Assembly (NCBI GenBank): GCA_029262235.1
Contig: JAJCZU010000002.1
Location: 186,001-250,000 of the forward strand
Length of the DNA: 64,000 nucleotides
From: Candidatus Eiseniibacteriota bacterium
Lineage (GTDB): Bacteria; Orphanbacterota; Orphanbacteria; Orphanbacterales; Orphanbacteraceae
Direction of reading: 5' to 3'
The first letter of the stretch is position 1. Each line of letters opens with the position of its first letter. The position numbers and the translations under genes were made by a program. The notes below the pieces were generated by a model, which saw only the letters and a list, made by a program, of their open reading frames with translations, was not told the origin of the DNA and searched no databases. Below, in pieces: positions 18,517-26,627 of the stretch.

Positions 18517-20534
18517 CTCGAACCTCACGCATTCTTCTGATCATTCTGCTCGTCGCCGCCTGCATTCGCATCGGCTACTGGATCTCGTACCGCGACCATC
18601 CCGAGTTCGACACCCCCATGCTCGACGCCGGCTGGTTCCACGAGCAGGCGCTTGCCGTGCGCGAAGGGAAGTGGGAGGGAGACGAGTCGGTGTTCCGGGC
18701 CCCGGGATACGTATGGTGGCTCGCGGGACTGTACGGCGTGGTCGGGAATTCGCCATCGTCCGTTCGCCTGATTCAGCTCCTTCTCGGCGTCGCCACCGTG
18801 TTCCTCACCTTTCGTATCGGGCAGCGCGTTTTCGGGGAGCGCGCGGGGCTTTTCGCCGCCGGGCTCCTCGCGCTCGCGAGTCCGGTCTTCTATTTCGAAG
18901 GGGAACTGTTGATCGCGTCCGTGCTGCCGTTGCTGACCGCGGCGCTCATACTTTCTCTGCTGGTGGCTCGTTCCAGTGCGACCGTGCGGCCCACGATTCT
19001 GGCAGGCATCGTGGCGGGGGTGATGGCCGTCTCGCGCCCGAACGTGCTCCTGTTCCTGCCCGCGGCCTTCGTCTGGCTGTATCTCTGCGATCGAAAGCGC
19101 GCGCTACTGTTCGCCGCATGCGCGGCGGTTCTGATCGGGGTCGTTACGGTGCGGAATCATACGCGTTCGGGTGAGTGGATTCTGATTTCGTCGCAGGCCG
19201 GTCTCAATTTCTATCTCGGCAACAACGCGTCCGCCGACGGACGGCACGCGATCTTCCCGGCGTTCCCGGCCTGGGACAACGCCGACATCGCACGCATCAC
19301 GGCGGAACGGATCGGGCGGCCCGCCACACCACAGGAGATCTCGCGCTACTGGGCGGCGCAGGCGCGCGAGGAGATGCTGGCAGCGCCGGGCGCGGCCACA
19401 GTCCGCATGCTGAAGAAAGTCGCGTACTTGGGCAGCGCCCGCATGATCGGCAACAACCGCGATCTCGCGCTGACATTCTCGTCTCATCCGATGCTCCGGC
19501 TTCCGTTCGTCACGTTCTCGCTGTTGATTCCTCTCGCGCTCGTCGGCATCGTGTTCGGCCGTCCGCCCGCGGCAAAACAAGCGCACCCCGAAAGACCGGA
19601 CCTGAACGCGGGGGGGATCGGACTCCTGATCACGTTCGGTGCGCTTTACGGGCTTTCGATTATTCTATTCTTCGTGTGTGAACGTTTTCGCGTTCCGCTT
19701 GCCGTTCCGTTCGCAGTATTCGCGGGGGCGGGTATGGAATCTCTCGGGACTGCTTTGAACGCGTGGCGCCGCTCCATTCCCGCCTGGCGTCGCACTCTTC
19801 CCGCCTGGCTCCTGCTCGTGGCCGCGCTCTTTCTCGTGCGTGCGAACCTGTTTCAGGGAGAGGCCGTTTCCATGAGCGGGCAGGAAGCGTTTCACAGAGG
19901 GAACGTGCATGCGCGCCGGGGCGAAACGCAGGAAGCGATCGCGGCGTACCGCGATGCGATCGCGCGCATTCCGAGCGTGGCCGGGCCGTACTATCATCTG
20001 GCGTCCGTGCTGCAGGGTGAGGGGAACGCGGGCGAGTCGGAGGAACTGCTTCGCAAAGCGTGGTCACTGGCGCCCGACGATCCGGAAATCGGAAACGCGC
20101 TCGCGAATCTGCTGCGAGGTACGGGCCGTGCTGACGAGGCGCTTGCCGTTTATCGTGAGGTGCAGTCCCGGGCGCCGGCGGATCCCTGGGCGTGGCTCGG
20201 TGCGGGCTTCCTGCTCATGGAAAGGCAGGATCCCGAGGCGCGCGACGCGTTTCGCACGGCAACAACCGTGGCGCCGGAACTCGCCGCGGCCTGGTTCGAA
20301 CGCGGCAATCACGAAGTGTCCATCGGCGACCTGACCGGGGCGAAGAACAGCTACGAACGCGTGATCGCGCTCGACCCGGACGGGCTCACTCCGCGCATGA
20401 ACTACGCGCTCGTTCTCTATCGCATGGAGGATCGTGACGGGGCCGTTGCCGCGCTGCGCGAAGTGCTCGCGCGCGATCCGCAGAACGCGGCCGCGATGGC
20501 GCGCCTGCAGTCGATTCTGCCCGGCATGCAATGA
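18513..20534 (+). CDS. GT39-like (PMT/ArnT superfamily) membrane glycosyltransferase with TPR tail
   Basis: 673 residues. TTG start overlapping the upstream stop (TTGA). The N-terminal GT-C domain has the expected first periplasmic loop ('DTPMLDAGWFHEQAL') and 'FRAPGYVWWLAGLY', typical of PMT_2/ArnT-like enzymes using polyprenyl-phosphate sugars. About ten transmembrane segments reach residue 440; from 455 on there are at least five TPR units ('GNVHARRGETQEAIAAYRDA', 'YYHLASVLQGEGNAGESEEL'). With the preceding gene it forms a pair of GT-C/TPR fusions, probably for protein or envelope glycosylation. Confidence 0.83.
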   Translation: MTRTSRILLIILLVAACIRIGYWISYRDHPEFDTPMLDAGWFHEQALAVREGKWEGDESVFRAPGYVWWLAGLYGVVGNSPSSVRLIQLLLGVATVFLTFRIGQRVFGERAGLFAAGLLALASPVFYFEGELLIASVLPLLTAALILSLLVARSSATVRPTILAGIVAGVMAVSRPNVLLFLPAAFVWLYLCDRKRALLFAACAAVLIGVVTVRNHTRSGEWILISSQAGLNFYLGNNASADGRHAIFPAFPAWDNADIARITAERIGRPATPQEISRYWAAQAREEMLAAPGAATVRMLKKVAYLGSARMIGNNRDLALTFSSHPMLRLPFVTFSLLIPLALVGIVFGRPPAAKQAHPERPDLNAGGIGLLITFGALYGLSIILFFVCERFRVPLAVPFAVFAGAGMESLGTALNAWRRSIPAWRRTLPAWLLLVAALFLVRANLFQGEAVSMSGQEAFHRGNVHARRGETQEAIAAYRDAIARIPSVAGPYYHLASVLQGEGNAGESEELLRKAWSLAPDDPEIGNALANLLRGTGRADEALAVYREVQSRAPADPWAWLGAGFLLMERQDPEARDAFRTATTVAPELAAAWFERGNHEVSIGDLTGAKNSYERVIALDPDGLTPRMNYALVLYRMEDRDGAVAALREVLARDPQNAAAMARLQSILPGMQ

Positions 20535-20632
20535 GGGATGGGAAAGACAGGGGAGGGCTACCTTGAGCTACTTGCCTGATGGAAGGACACCCGTTCAGAT
20601 CGCAAGACACTCGATGAGGAGATCGGGTACGT

Positions 20633-21448
20633 TCAGCGCGGCGAACCACGAAGAATGAAATCCGTCAGCTCCGTCCGGTAGCTCCTCCCGTCGTCCAGAA
20701 CCACTTCGACCCACCAGGACAGCGTTTCTCCATCGGGAAGATCGCGCGCGGGAATCGACACCCACGGTTCTTTCGTGTTTACGCGGAAAAGCGGGGAGCC
20801 GTCGGTCAACACGATCTGCACGCGGTATTGAATCGCGCTCATATCCGGGGTCCAGCGGATCGTGATCGACTCCGTGTTCAGGGAAACGGCGCCTTCGGGG
20901 CTCTCCGGTGTCGACATTCCCGCGTCCCGCGCGGAATCGCCTTCATCGCGAACGTGCGAAGAACGCATTCCCTGATCTATGAACAGATATCCGGTGAAGA
21001 GAAGAACAGCGACGGCCACAGCGATGGTTCCTGCCCGAACTACACGTCTTTTCCGGGGACGCAACGAGTGCGATCCGGTCGACGCCCGCTGGGCCGCCGC
21101 CAAACGATATTGCTTGGCTTGTTCCACCCATGCGCGCGGCGCTTCCTGCTCCGTCCCGGTCGCCATCGACTCGAGAAGAGCGAGCGCGTCACGCAGCTCC
21201 GGGTGGTTCTTGATTTCGTCTTCCAGAAGTTCCGCCTGCTTCGGCGCAAGCGTCCCGTCCAGGTAATCCGTGAGCAGCTCCGGATGCGGCGCGGGCTCCC
21301 GCAGCTGCAGCGCGAGGTTCAGTACTTCGCGCATGAAAGCGCTGTGCTCCGGGGAGGTGCGAATGAGCCCTTCGACGTCTTTCCGTTCCGAAGCGGTCAG
21401 ATCGCCGTCGAGGTAGCGCAGTATTTTTTCCTGATCGATCGTTGGCAT
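20633..21448 (-). CDS. Membrane anti-sigma-like protein with tandem zf-HC2-like modules
   Basis: 271 residues. Start at ATG 21448 has GGAG 6 nt upstream and lies 13 nt after the sigma-factor stop; a longer frame to 21511 would overlap the sigma gene. The N-terminus has two consecutive anti-sigma-like helical units, 'ILRYLDGDLTASERKDVEGL' and 'LTDYLDGTLAPKQAELLEDE', without the zinc-binding His and Cys residues. A single membrane span follows (about 135-155), then a periplasmic beta domain resembling fibronectin III ('WTPDMSAIQYRVQI', 'LSWWVEVVLDDGRSY'). Probably binds the sigma factor encoded just upstream. Same architecture as 48786-49490. Confidence 0.78.
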   Translation of the reverse strand: MPTIDQEKILRYLDGDLTASERKDVEGLIRTSPEHSAFMREVLNLALQLREPAPHPELLTDYLDGTLAPKQAELLEDEIKNHPELRDALALLESMATGTEQEAPRAWVEQAKQYRLAAAQRASTGSHSLRPRKRRVVRAGTIAVAVAVLLFTGYLFIDQGMRSSHVRDEGDSARDAGMSTPESPEGAVSLNTESITIRWTPDMSAIQYRVQIVLTDGSPLFRVNTKEPWVSIPARDLPDGETLSWWVEVVLDDGRSYRTELTDFILRGSPR

Positions 21449-21461
21449 TGCGTGTCTCCGG

Positions 21462-22310
21462 TTATCCGGCGGAAAGCGTCTCCGGGTCATCGGAGTGCGG
21501 TTTCCAGTCATTCAGTTCGTTGCGCAGAAAGCGGGTCAGTCGAACGAGTCTCGGGTAGAGCGATCGATAATCTTCGATGCCCAGTTCCTCCGCGATCTCT
21601 TTCGCCGTCCATTCCTGCTGAAAGCGAAGCCGCGAAATACGCGCCTCCTCTTCGTCCAGCTTGGCTACCGCCTGCCGGAAGCCCCGGCGCACTTCGGCCC
21701 GTTCGAGCCATTCCTGCGGATGCGGCCACGTCGCTTTCGCGTCCGGCCCGCTCCCGGCCTGCTGGAGCACCGAGTCCTCGTCGAGCGAGAGGGGAGTCCC
21801 CCTGCGCACGTTTTCTTCGTTCACGAGATTCCCCATGAACGATGCGGGGAGCCGGCCCTCGATCCGCTGCAGGCGCCGCCCCAGTTCCGTAATCGTGAGG
21901 TCGAGGCCGCTCGTCATCCGTACGTCTTCGACAATCTCGGATCGCGTTCGCTTCTCCCAGAACGCGAGCCGGAAGATTTCGCGATCCAGCGGCTCCATCG
22001 AAGCAATCGATCGTGGAATCACGCGTCTCCCCTGCTGCGCCCGGATCCAGTCGACTGTCAGGTTCCGCGCGACTACTTTGAGCCAGGCGTGGAACCGACG
22101 GCCGCTGTCGTCGGGCCCGCCGTCGTACGTGCGAAGTTTGCGGGCGCCGTTGGCGGAAAGTCGCTCCATGATGAAGAGATAGGTCTCCATCCGCGCGTCT
22201 TCGTCGTCCAGCATCCGGCGCACGACCGCGAGGACGGCGCCCGAGTACTCTTCGACGAACGCATCCCAGGCGGCCTCGGGATTCTTTCGCCAGTCGTCTG
22301 TAAAAGTCAT
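21462..22310 (-). CDS. ECF-like sigma-70 factor with two candidate region-4 modules
   Basis: 282 residues, longer than usual ECF factors (about 180-200). Region 2 is near the N-terminus ('AWDAFVEEYSGAVLAVVRRM', 'RRFHAWLKVVARNLTVDWIR'). A first possible region 4 follows directly ('MEPLDREIFRLAFWEKRTRS' then EIVEDV), and a second lies at the C-terminus ('KLDEEEARISRLRFQQEWTA' then KEIAEELGI). Shares this layout with 49582-50460, and both are followed by a matching anti-sigma gene. Transcribed divergently from the secreted protein gene at 22507. Confidence 0.82.
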   Translation of the reverse strand: MTFTDDWRKNPEAAWDAFVEEYSGAVLAVVRRMLDDEDARMETYLFIMERLSANGARKLRTYDGGPDDSGRRFHAWLKVVARNLTVDWIRAQQGRRVIPRSIASMEPLDREIFRLAFWEKRTRSEIVEDVRMTSGLDLTITELGRRLQRIEGRLPASFMGNLVNEENVRRGTPLSLDEDSVLQQAGSGPDAKATWPHPQEWLERAEVRRGFRQAVAKLDEEEARISRLRFQQEWTAKEIAEELGIEDYRSLYPRLVRLTRFLRNELNDWKPHSDDPETLSAG

Positions 22311-22409
22311 AACGATCGTCGGGGAGTACCCGGGTCGTTCCCGGGGCTCTCGCCCTTATCCTACCTATACGGTAAATCGCGCCCGCTGTTTTGATGCTGC
22401 GCCGCCGGA

Positions 22410-22439
22410 TTGACAAATTCGGCCCCGCGCTGCTATCCT
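22410..22439 (+). promoter_or_regulatory. Sigma-70-type promoter for the secreted protein gene
   Basis: TTGACA, 18-nt spacer, TATCCT preceded by TG at the extended -10 position. Predicted start about 22446, giving a 60-nt leader to ATG 22507. Confidence 0.6.
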
Positions 22440-22506
22440 GATCATTGCCGAACCAGACAAATGAATGGAATCGAGTCCCTTCACGTTCCCCCCCCGAAGG
22501 TTTCTC

Positions 22507-23331
22507 ATGGCTCTGACGCCGCACATCACGACACTTCTGCTGGCTGCACTGTTCGCGAGTTTGCCGATGGCAGGGAATTCCCTTGCCGACCAGCCTTCCG
22601 TCCTCGGCGGGGGCGCCTCCGCCACGATCTGGGAAGGGGAGACGACTGAACTGCGCTATCTCGTGCGGAGCAACCGCAACCAGCCGGGTTCGTTCCGGTA
22701 CACGATCAACGGCCCTTCCATGACTGCCGCCGGCTACGTCGATGTCGACGCGAAGGATCAGACCTCGATTTCGATTCAGACTCCCGTTCTGCCGCTCGGC
22801 CGGCACGATTATCAAATCACGCTGATGGACACGGCCGCAAGTCCGGACTCGATGCTCTGGATGGCGATGTCCACTGTGCATGTCGTCGATTCCACGACCA
22901 GCCCGGCCATCGAGCCCGTCTTCGATCCCGAAGTACTCTCGAGTCCGTTTTCGCTCACGTATCCGCCGCTGCCGAAACCGACGGTGCTTCGCATTCCGAA
23001 GAACCCGGACAAGTCGTTCGTTACGTTTTCCTGGTGGGTCCGCATCACGAACGTGAATCCGAACAACGCGGGCAAGGTCTTCGAAGCGCTTCCCGATTCG
23101 GGGCGCGTGTCGGGATCGTCCGGCGAGGAAGTGACGGCTTCGGTCGACATCTTCAATAGCAATGCCGTTCCGTTCGGTGAGATCAACCAGTTCGAGTTGA
23201 TCGTGATTTCGCCTTCGGGGGACACGCTCGGCATCGCGGGCTCGGCGATTGCCACCGACTCGCTCGGGACGCCGATGGTAACGAGCACCGAAGAGAGTAC
23301 GTGGTCCGAGCTGAAGAGCCTCTTCCGCTAA
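22507..23331 (+). CDS. Secreted beta-rich protein of unknown function with STWxxxKxLFR tail
   Basis: 274 residues, not recognised. ATG 22507 gives a clean signal peptide (ALTPHITTLLLAALFASLPM, cleavage near NSLADQ) with GAAGG 6 nt upstream; an in-frame ATG at 22465 would add 14 residues. The mature part looks like two Ig-like sandwiches ('ATIWEGETTELRYLVRSNRN', 'FSWWVRITNVNPNNAGKVFE'). It ends STEESTWSELKSLFR, nearly the tail of the protein at 9125-9709. Divergent from the sigma/anti-sigma operon. Its stop codon overlaps that of the convergent CHAT gene by 4 nt. Confidence 0.75.
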   Translation: MALTPHITTLLLAALFASLPMAGNSLADQPSVLGGGASATIWEGETTELRYLVRSNRNQPGSFRYTINGPSMTAAGYVDVDAKDQTSISIQTPVLPLGRHDYQITLMDTAASPDSMLWMAMSTVHVVDSTTSPAIEPVFDPEVLSSPFSLTYPPLPKPTVLRIPKNPDKSFVTFSWWVRITNVNPNNAGKVFEALPDSGRVSGSSGEEVTASVDIFNSNAVPFGEINQFELIVISPSGDTLGIAGSAIATDSLGTPMVTSTEESTWSELKSLFR

Positions 23332-26300
23332 TTCCGACCGTAGTAAACGAATCCTGCCCAGTAATACGGATGTGCGAGGTCATCGCGCAGAACCGCGAGC
23401 CGCCGGAACGGGCGTTCGAGGAATCGCTTCCGTGCAGCCGTGAGTGCGGCCGGAATCGTGTGCCCGTCCGTAAACCCCGCATAGAAAGTGTCGACGAAAC
23501 GTGACGTCGCGTAGTCGTCCACCTTCCAGAGTGTGACGATCATCGCGTCGGCCCCGGCCGCAAACAATCCCCGCGCCAGCCCGAATCGTTCGTATCCCCT
23601 TCCTGCACCGCCGAACTCCCGTTCGCCGCCCGTCTCGCACGCGCTCAGAAACAGAAACGGTGTCGTGCCTCGCAGCGCGAACAGCTCGTGAACGGCAAGG
23701 CGTCCGTCGTTCTCGCCGTCGGGGGCCAGGCGAACATACGAGTACAGCGGATGGAGCGGGTCGAGCGAACCGTGGGCGGCCACGTGAACCGGCCTGCCTG
23801 CGCTCAGCGCGTGCCGAAACGCGCTCTCGGTGGCCGCGTCCCTCTGCAGCAGCTCGGCCCCGCGCCCGAGGTGTCGCCTCACGAGAGCGCCCTCCGCGCG
23901 GGCGAACGGGAGCGCCGCGCGCGGGGAGGCGGGGTCCGCAAGGATCAGCCACGGCGCGTCATGAGCCGCGGCTTCGTAAGCACGGGCATCGTAAGCGCGG
24001 GCTTCCTGTCGTGTGGTAAGCAGCGCGGACGAGGGAAGAATGCTGAGCCGCTTTCGGTCGCCCAGATACGTGAGTTCGTCCCAGCGGTCGGGCGCGGCTT
24101 CTTCCTTCGCAACAAGCGCATGAAACGGCAGATCGAAAAGCGGGCCTTCCGGCACGACGTACCATGTGTCACGGGCAAGCGCGTCGACCGTCTTCGGAAT
24201 CAGGATTTCGTGCAGCGCACGGAGCACCGGATAGACGCGGCCCGGCGGCTTCTCCGGATTGCGGATCAACGAAAGCGCCACCTGCACCCGTCCGCGCAGT
24301 TCTTCCTCCGTAATCGCAATCTCGTGCGCCGCCAGCGTGTCGCCGGTTACGACGAAGAGAACGAGAGTCGAGTCGAGCGGCCAGTACTCGAGAAGCGCGG
24401 CATCGTCGTTCGCGAGTGACGCGCGCAGGAGTTCGATGTCGAAGGGGCCCCCGTTCGGGAACGCGTCGCCACCGCTCCGGGCCGCGATCTCCTCCCAGGC
24501 GTCGGCGTGTTCCGCAAGGGCGCGGTCGTACGCTTCCGCCAGGTTCTGCGCCTCGACCGCGAGCCCCGCATTCTCGGCCGCGATCCACTGCTCTTCGAGA
24601 TGCGCGATCTTGCGCTCCATGACACCGAGCGCATCCTGCTGCGCATCGTCGGCCGGCGAAGCGTTCGTCGCCGGAGGGGACGCCTGCAGCAGATCGCGGA
24701 ACGTGCGCCCCTTCGCGCGCTGCATGACGGCAAAGGCCTGCACCGGCTCACCCTTCGCGAGAAGGCGCTTCACGTAGTGGCGGTAGAGCGGGATCTTGTT
24801 GTCGAGAAACGATCCCCGATTCGTGACCACCGTGACCGTGCCGCGCAGTGTCTCGATCCGGTCGACGGCACGGCCGAGCTCTTCGAGCGCGGCATCATCG
24901 CGCCCCTGCATCGCGAGCGCCCGCGCGCGCAGATCCGCAAAGCGCCACTCCCACGGTGAGGGAAGAGAGGCGTGCGCACTGCCGGGGGCCCGCTGAGCCA
25001 GCAGCGCCAGGCATTCGTCCGGATGCGCTGTTTCGACGGCAAGCAGCGCGCGCGCGTACAGGCGTTCGGGCCGACCGGAATCGTCTTCCGCGAGGAGTGC
25101 GCCAGCCTCGTCATGGCGCCCGTCGCGCAGCAGGGCCATCGCGCATTCCAGTACGGCTTCTTCACGCGCGGCGATCTGCTCCCAGCTGTCGAAGAGCGCG
25201 ATGGCGGTATGGAAGTCGTCGATAGCCTCGGGCTCGCCGATCTCGGAACGAATGCGCGCCAGCGCAAGCAGGTTCTCCGCTTCGGACACGACCTCACCCG
25301 AACGGCGCGCGATCGCGAGCGCTTCTTCGAACGCGTTCTTCGCCTGCGGGATATCATTCATTCGTAAAGCGAAGCGGCCGATCGTTTCCCACGCGAGGCG
25401 CTCCACCGACGGCATGCCGGACTCGCGCGCCCACGCCCTCACTTCGTGAGCAAGCGGGAGGGCGCGATCGTAGGCGCCGGTTTCGAGCAGGGAGATCGCC
25501 TGGCCGATGCGGGCGTAGGCGAGGCTCGGAAGATTGCCGAGCGCGCTGTCGGCTGCCGCGGCCTCTGCGTAGCAGCGCGCGGCGTTCTCATGGTCGCCCC
25601 TCGTGCCGGCCAGAATGCCGCGCGCGTGCAGCAGCTCGCTCCGCAGCGGCGCCAGATCGTGCTCTTCGATCGTGCGCAGCGCGCGTTCATAGCGCTCGGA
25701 AGCCACGTCGAAATCGCCGAACCGCACCGCGAGATTGCCCAGCGCGATTTCGGCCTGCGAACTTCCGACGGGGTTGCCGAGCGAATCGTGAAGCGCCAGC
25801 GCTTCTTCGAGATAGCGCTCTGCGCGTTCGTGATGCGCCTGGATCGCGAGGATGTGCGCGGCCGCCTGCAGCGTTTCCGCCATGTCCTGCCACGAGCCGA
25901 GCGCGCGGAAGATCGCGAGGGACTGCTCCTGCTGCGCGAGCGCGCCTTCGTAGTCGCCGAACGCTTCCTGAATCTGAGCTCGATACGAGAGCGTAGCGGC
26001 CCGATGCACACTGTCGCCCGCGCGTTCCTGCACGGAGTCGGCCGTCGCGAGCGAGGTCATCGCGAGATTCCAGTCGCCGCGGTTCAGGCCCGAGAGCCCG
26101 AGGTAGCTGAGCGCGAGACCGAGGCGGTAGTCGTCACCCACTTCACGAAAACATTGGATAGCGTCATGCAGCGCGGCTTCGGCCTCTTCGTACGAGAGGC
26201 TCTGCAGTGCGCGTGCTCCCGTGCGGTACGACTCTTCGCCCGCCCGCCATCTGTTTTTCGTCGACTCGTCCCACGCGAGAAAACGGCTGTGAATCGTGCC

Positions 26301-26627
26301 GGGAAGAACGTCGCCCCGCATTCGCCAGGACTCGCACCAGGCAGCGGCCGAGGCAATCGCGTCCTGGCGGCGTTCCGGTTCGTCGAGTGCGATGCGGTGC
26401 AGAATCACGACCACATCCGCGTTGTAAGTCGGGTAGAGGGGGAGAAGGGAATCGACGAGCGCGTGCCTGTCCGCGCGCGCCTCGATCAGGGCGTTGGCGA
26501 TATCGGTACGGGAGAGGTCCGCCGCGGACGCCGGCGTGATGCCGGCCGCCGGCGCGATCAGGACCATGAGCGGGAGTGCGAACAGGAACGCGATGAGAGG
26601 TGCGTGGAGTCGCGGGAAGGCGCTCAT
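23328..26627 (-). CDS. CHAT-domain cysteine protease with TPR array, secreted
   Basis: 1099 residues. Start ATG 26627 overlaps the upstream dehydrogenase stop by ATGA and encodes a signal peptide (APLIAFLFALPLMVLIAPAA), so it should be exported. About residues 100-600 are TPR repeats with Tetratricopeptide_2-like spacing ('ALSYLGLSGLNRGDWNLAMT', 'ALGNLAVRFGDFDVASERYE'). The C-terminal CHAT domain has both catalytic residues: His952 (VHVAAHGS) and Cys997 (FLSACETGG). CHAT proteins are caspase/separase-like proteases; TPR-CHAT members include the type III-E CRISPR protease, but no CRISPR component is here. Substrate unknown. Confidence 0.9.
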   Translation of the reverse strand: MSAFPRLHAPLIAFLFALPLMVLIAPAAGITPASAADLSRTDIANALIEARADRHALVDSLLPLYPTYNADVVVILHRIALDEPERRQDAIASAAAWCESWRMRGDVLPGTIHSRFLAWDESTKNRWRAGEESYRTGARALQSLSYEEAEAALHDAIQCFREVGDDYRLGLALSYLGLSGLNRGDWNLAMTSLATADSVQERAGDSVHRAATLSYRAQIQEAFGDYEGALAQQEQSLAIFRALGSWQDMAETLQAAAHILAIQAHHERAERYLEEALALHDSLGNPVGSSQAEIALGNLAVRFGDFDVASERYERALRTIEEHDLAPLRSELLHARGILAGTRGDHENAARCYAEAAAADSALGNLPSLAYARIGQAISLLETGAYDRALPLAHEVRAWARESGMPSVERLAWETIGRFALRMNDIPQAKNAFEEALAIARRSGEVVSEAENLLALARIRSEIGEPEAIDDFHTAIALFDSWEQIAAREEAVLECAMALLRDGRHDEAGALLAEDDSGRPERLYARALLAVETAHPDECLALLAQRAPGSAHASLPSPWEWRFADLRARALAMQGRDDAALEELGRAVDRIETLRGTVTVVTNRGSFLDNKIPLYRHYVKRLLAKGEPVQAFAVMQRAKGRTFRDLLQASPPATNASPADDAQQDALGVMERKIAHLEEQWIAAENAGLAVEAQNLAEAYDRALAEHADAWEEIAARSGGDAFPNGGPFDIELLRASLANDDAALLEYWPLDSTLVLFVVTGDTLAAHEIAITEEELRGRVQVALSLIRNPEKPPGRVYPVLRALHEILIPKTVDALARDTWYVVPEGPLFDLPFHALVAKEEAAPDRWDELTYLGDRKRLSILPSSALLTTRQEARAYDARAYEAAAHDAPWLILADPASPRAALPFARAEGALVRRHLGRGAELLQRDAATESAFRHALSAGRPVHVAAHGSLDPLHPLYSYVRLAPDGENDGRLAVHELFALRGTTPFLFLSACETGGEREFGGAGRGYERFGLARGLFAAGADAMIVTLWKVDDYATSRFVDTFYAGFTDGHTIPAALTAARKRFLERPFRRLAVLRDDLAHPYYWAGFVYYGRN

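Noticed and set aside
20535-20632. Short open frame in the gap between the convergent GT39-like and anti-sigma genes.
   Set aside because: No Shine-Dalgarno, no family resemblance, and it runs over from shadow frames. I see neither gene nor terminator in this 98-bp gap.
23328-26627. Type III-E CRISPR-associated TPR-CHAT (Csx29-like) protease.
   Set aside because: A signal peptide is present and no CRISPR array or Cas gene lies in the window. The context is metabolic.
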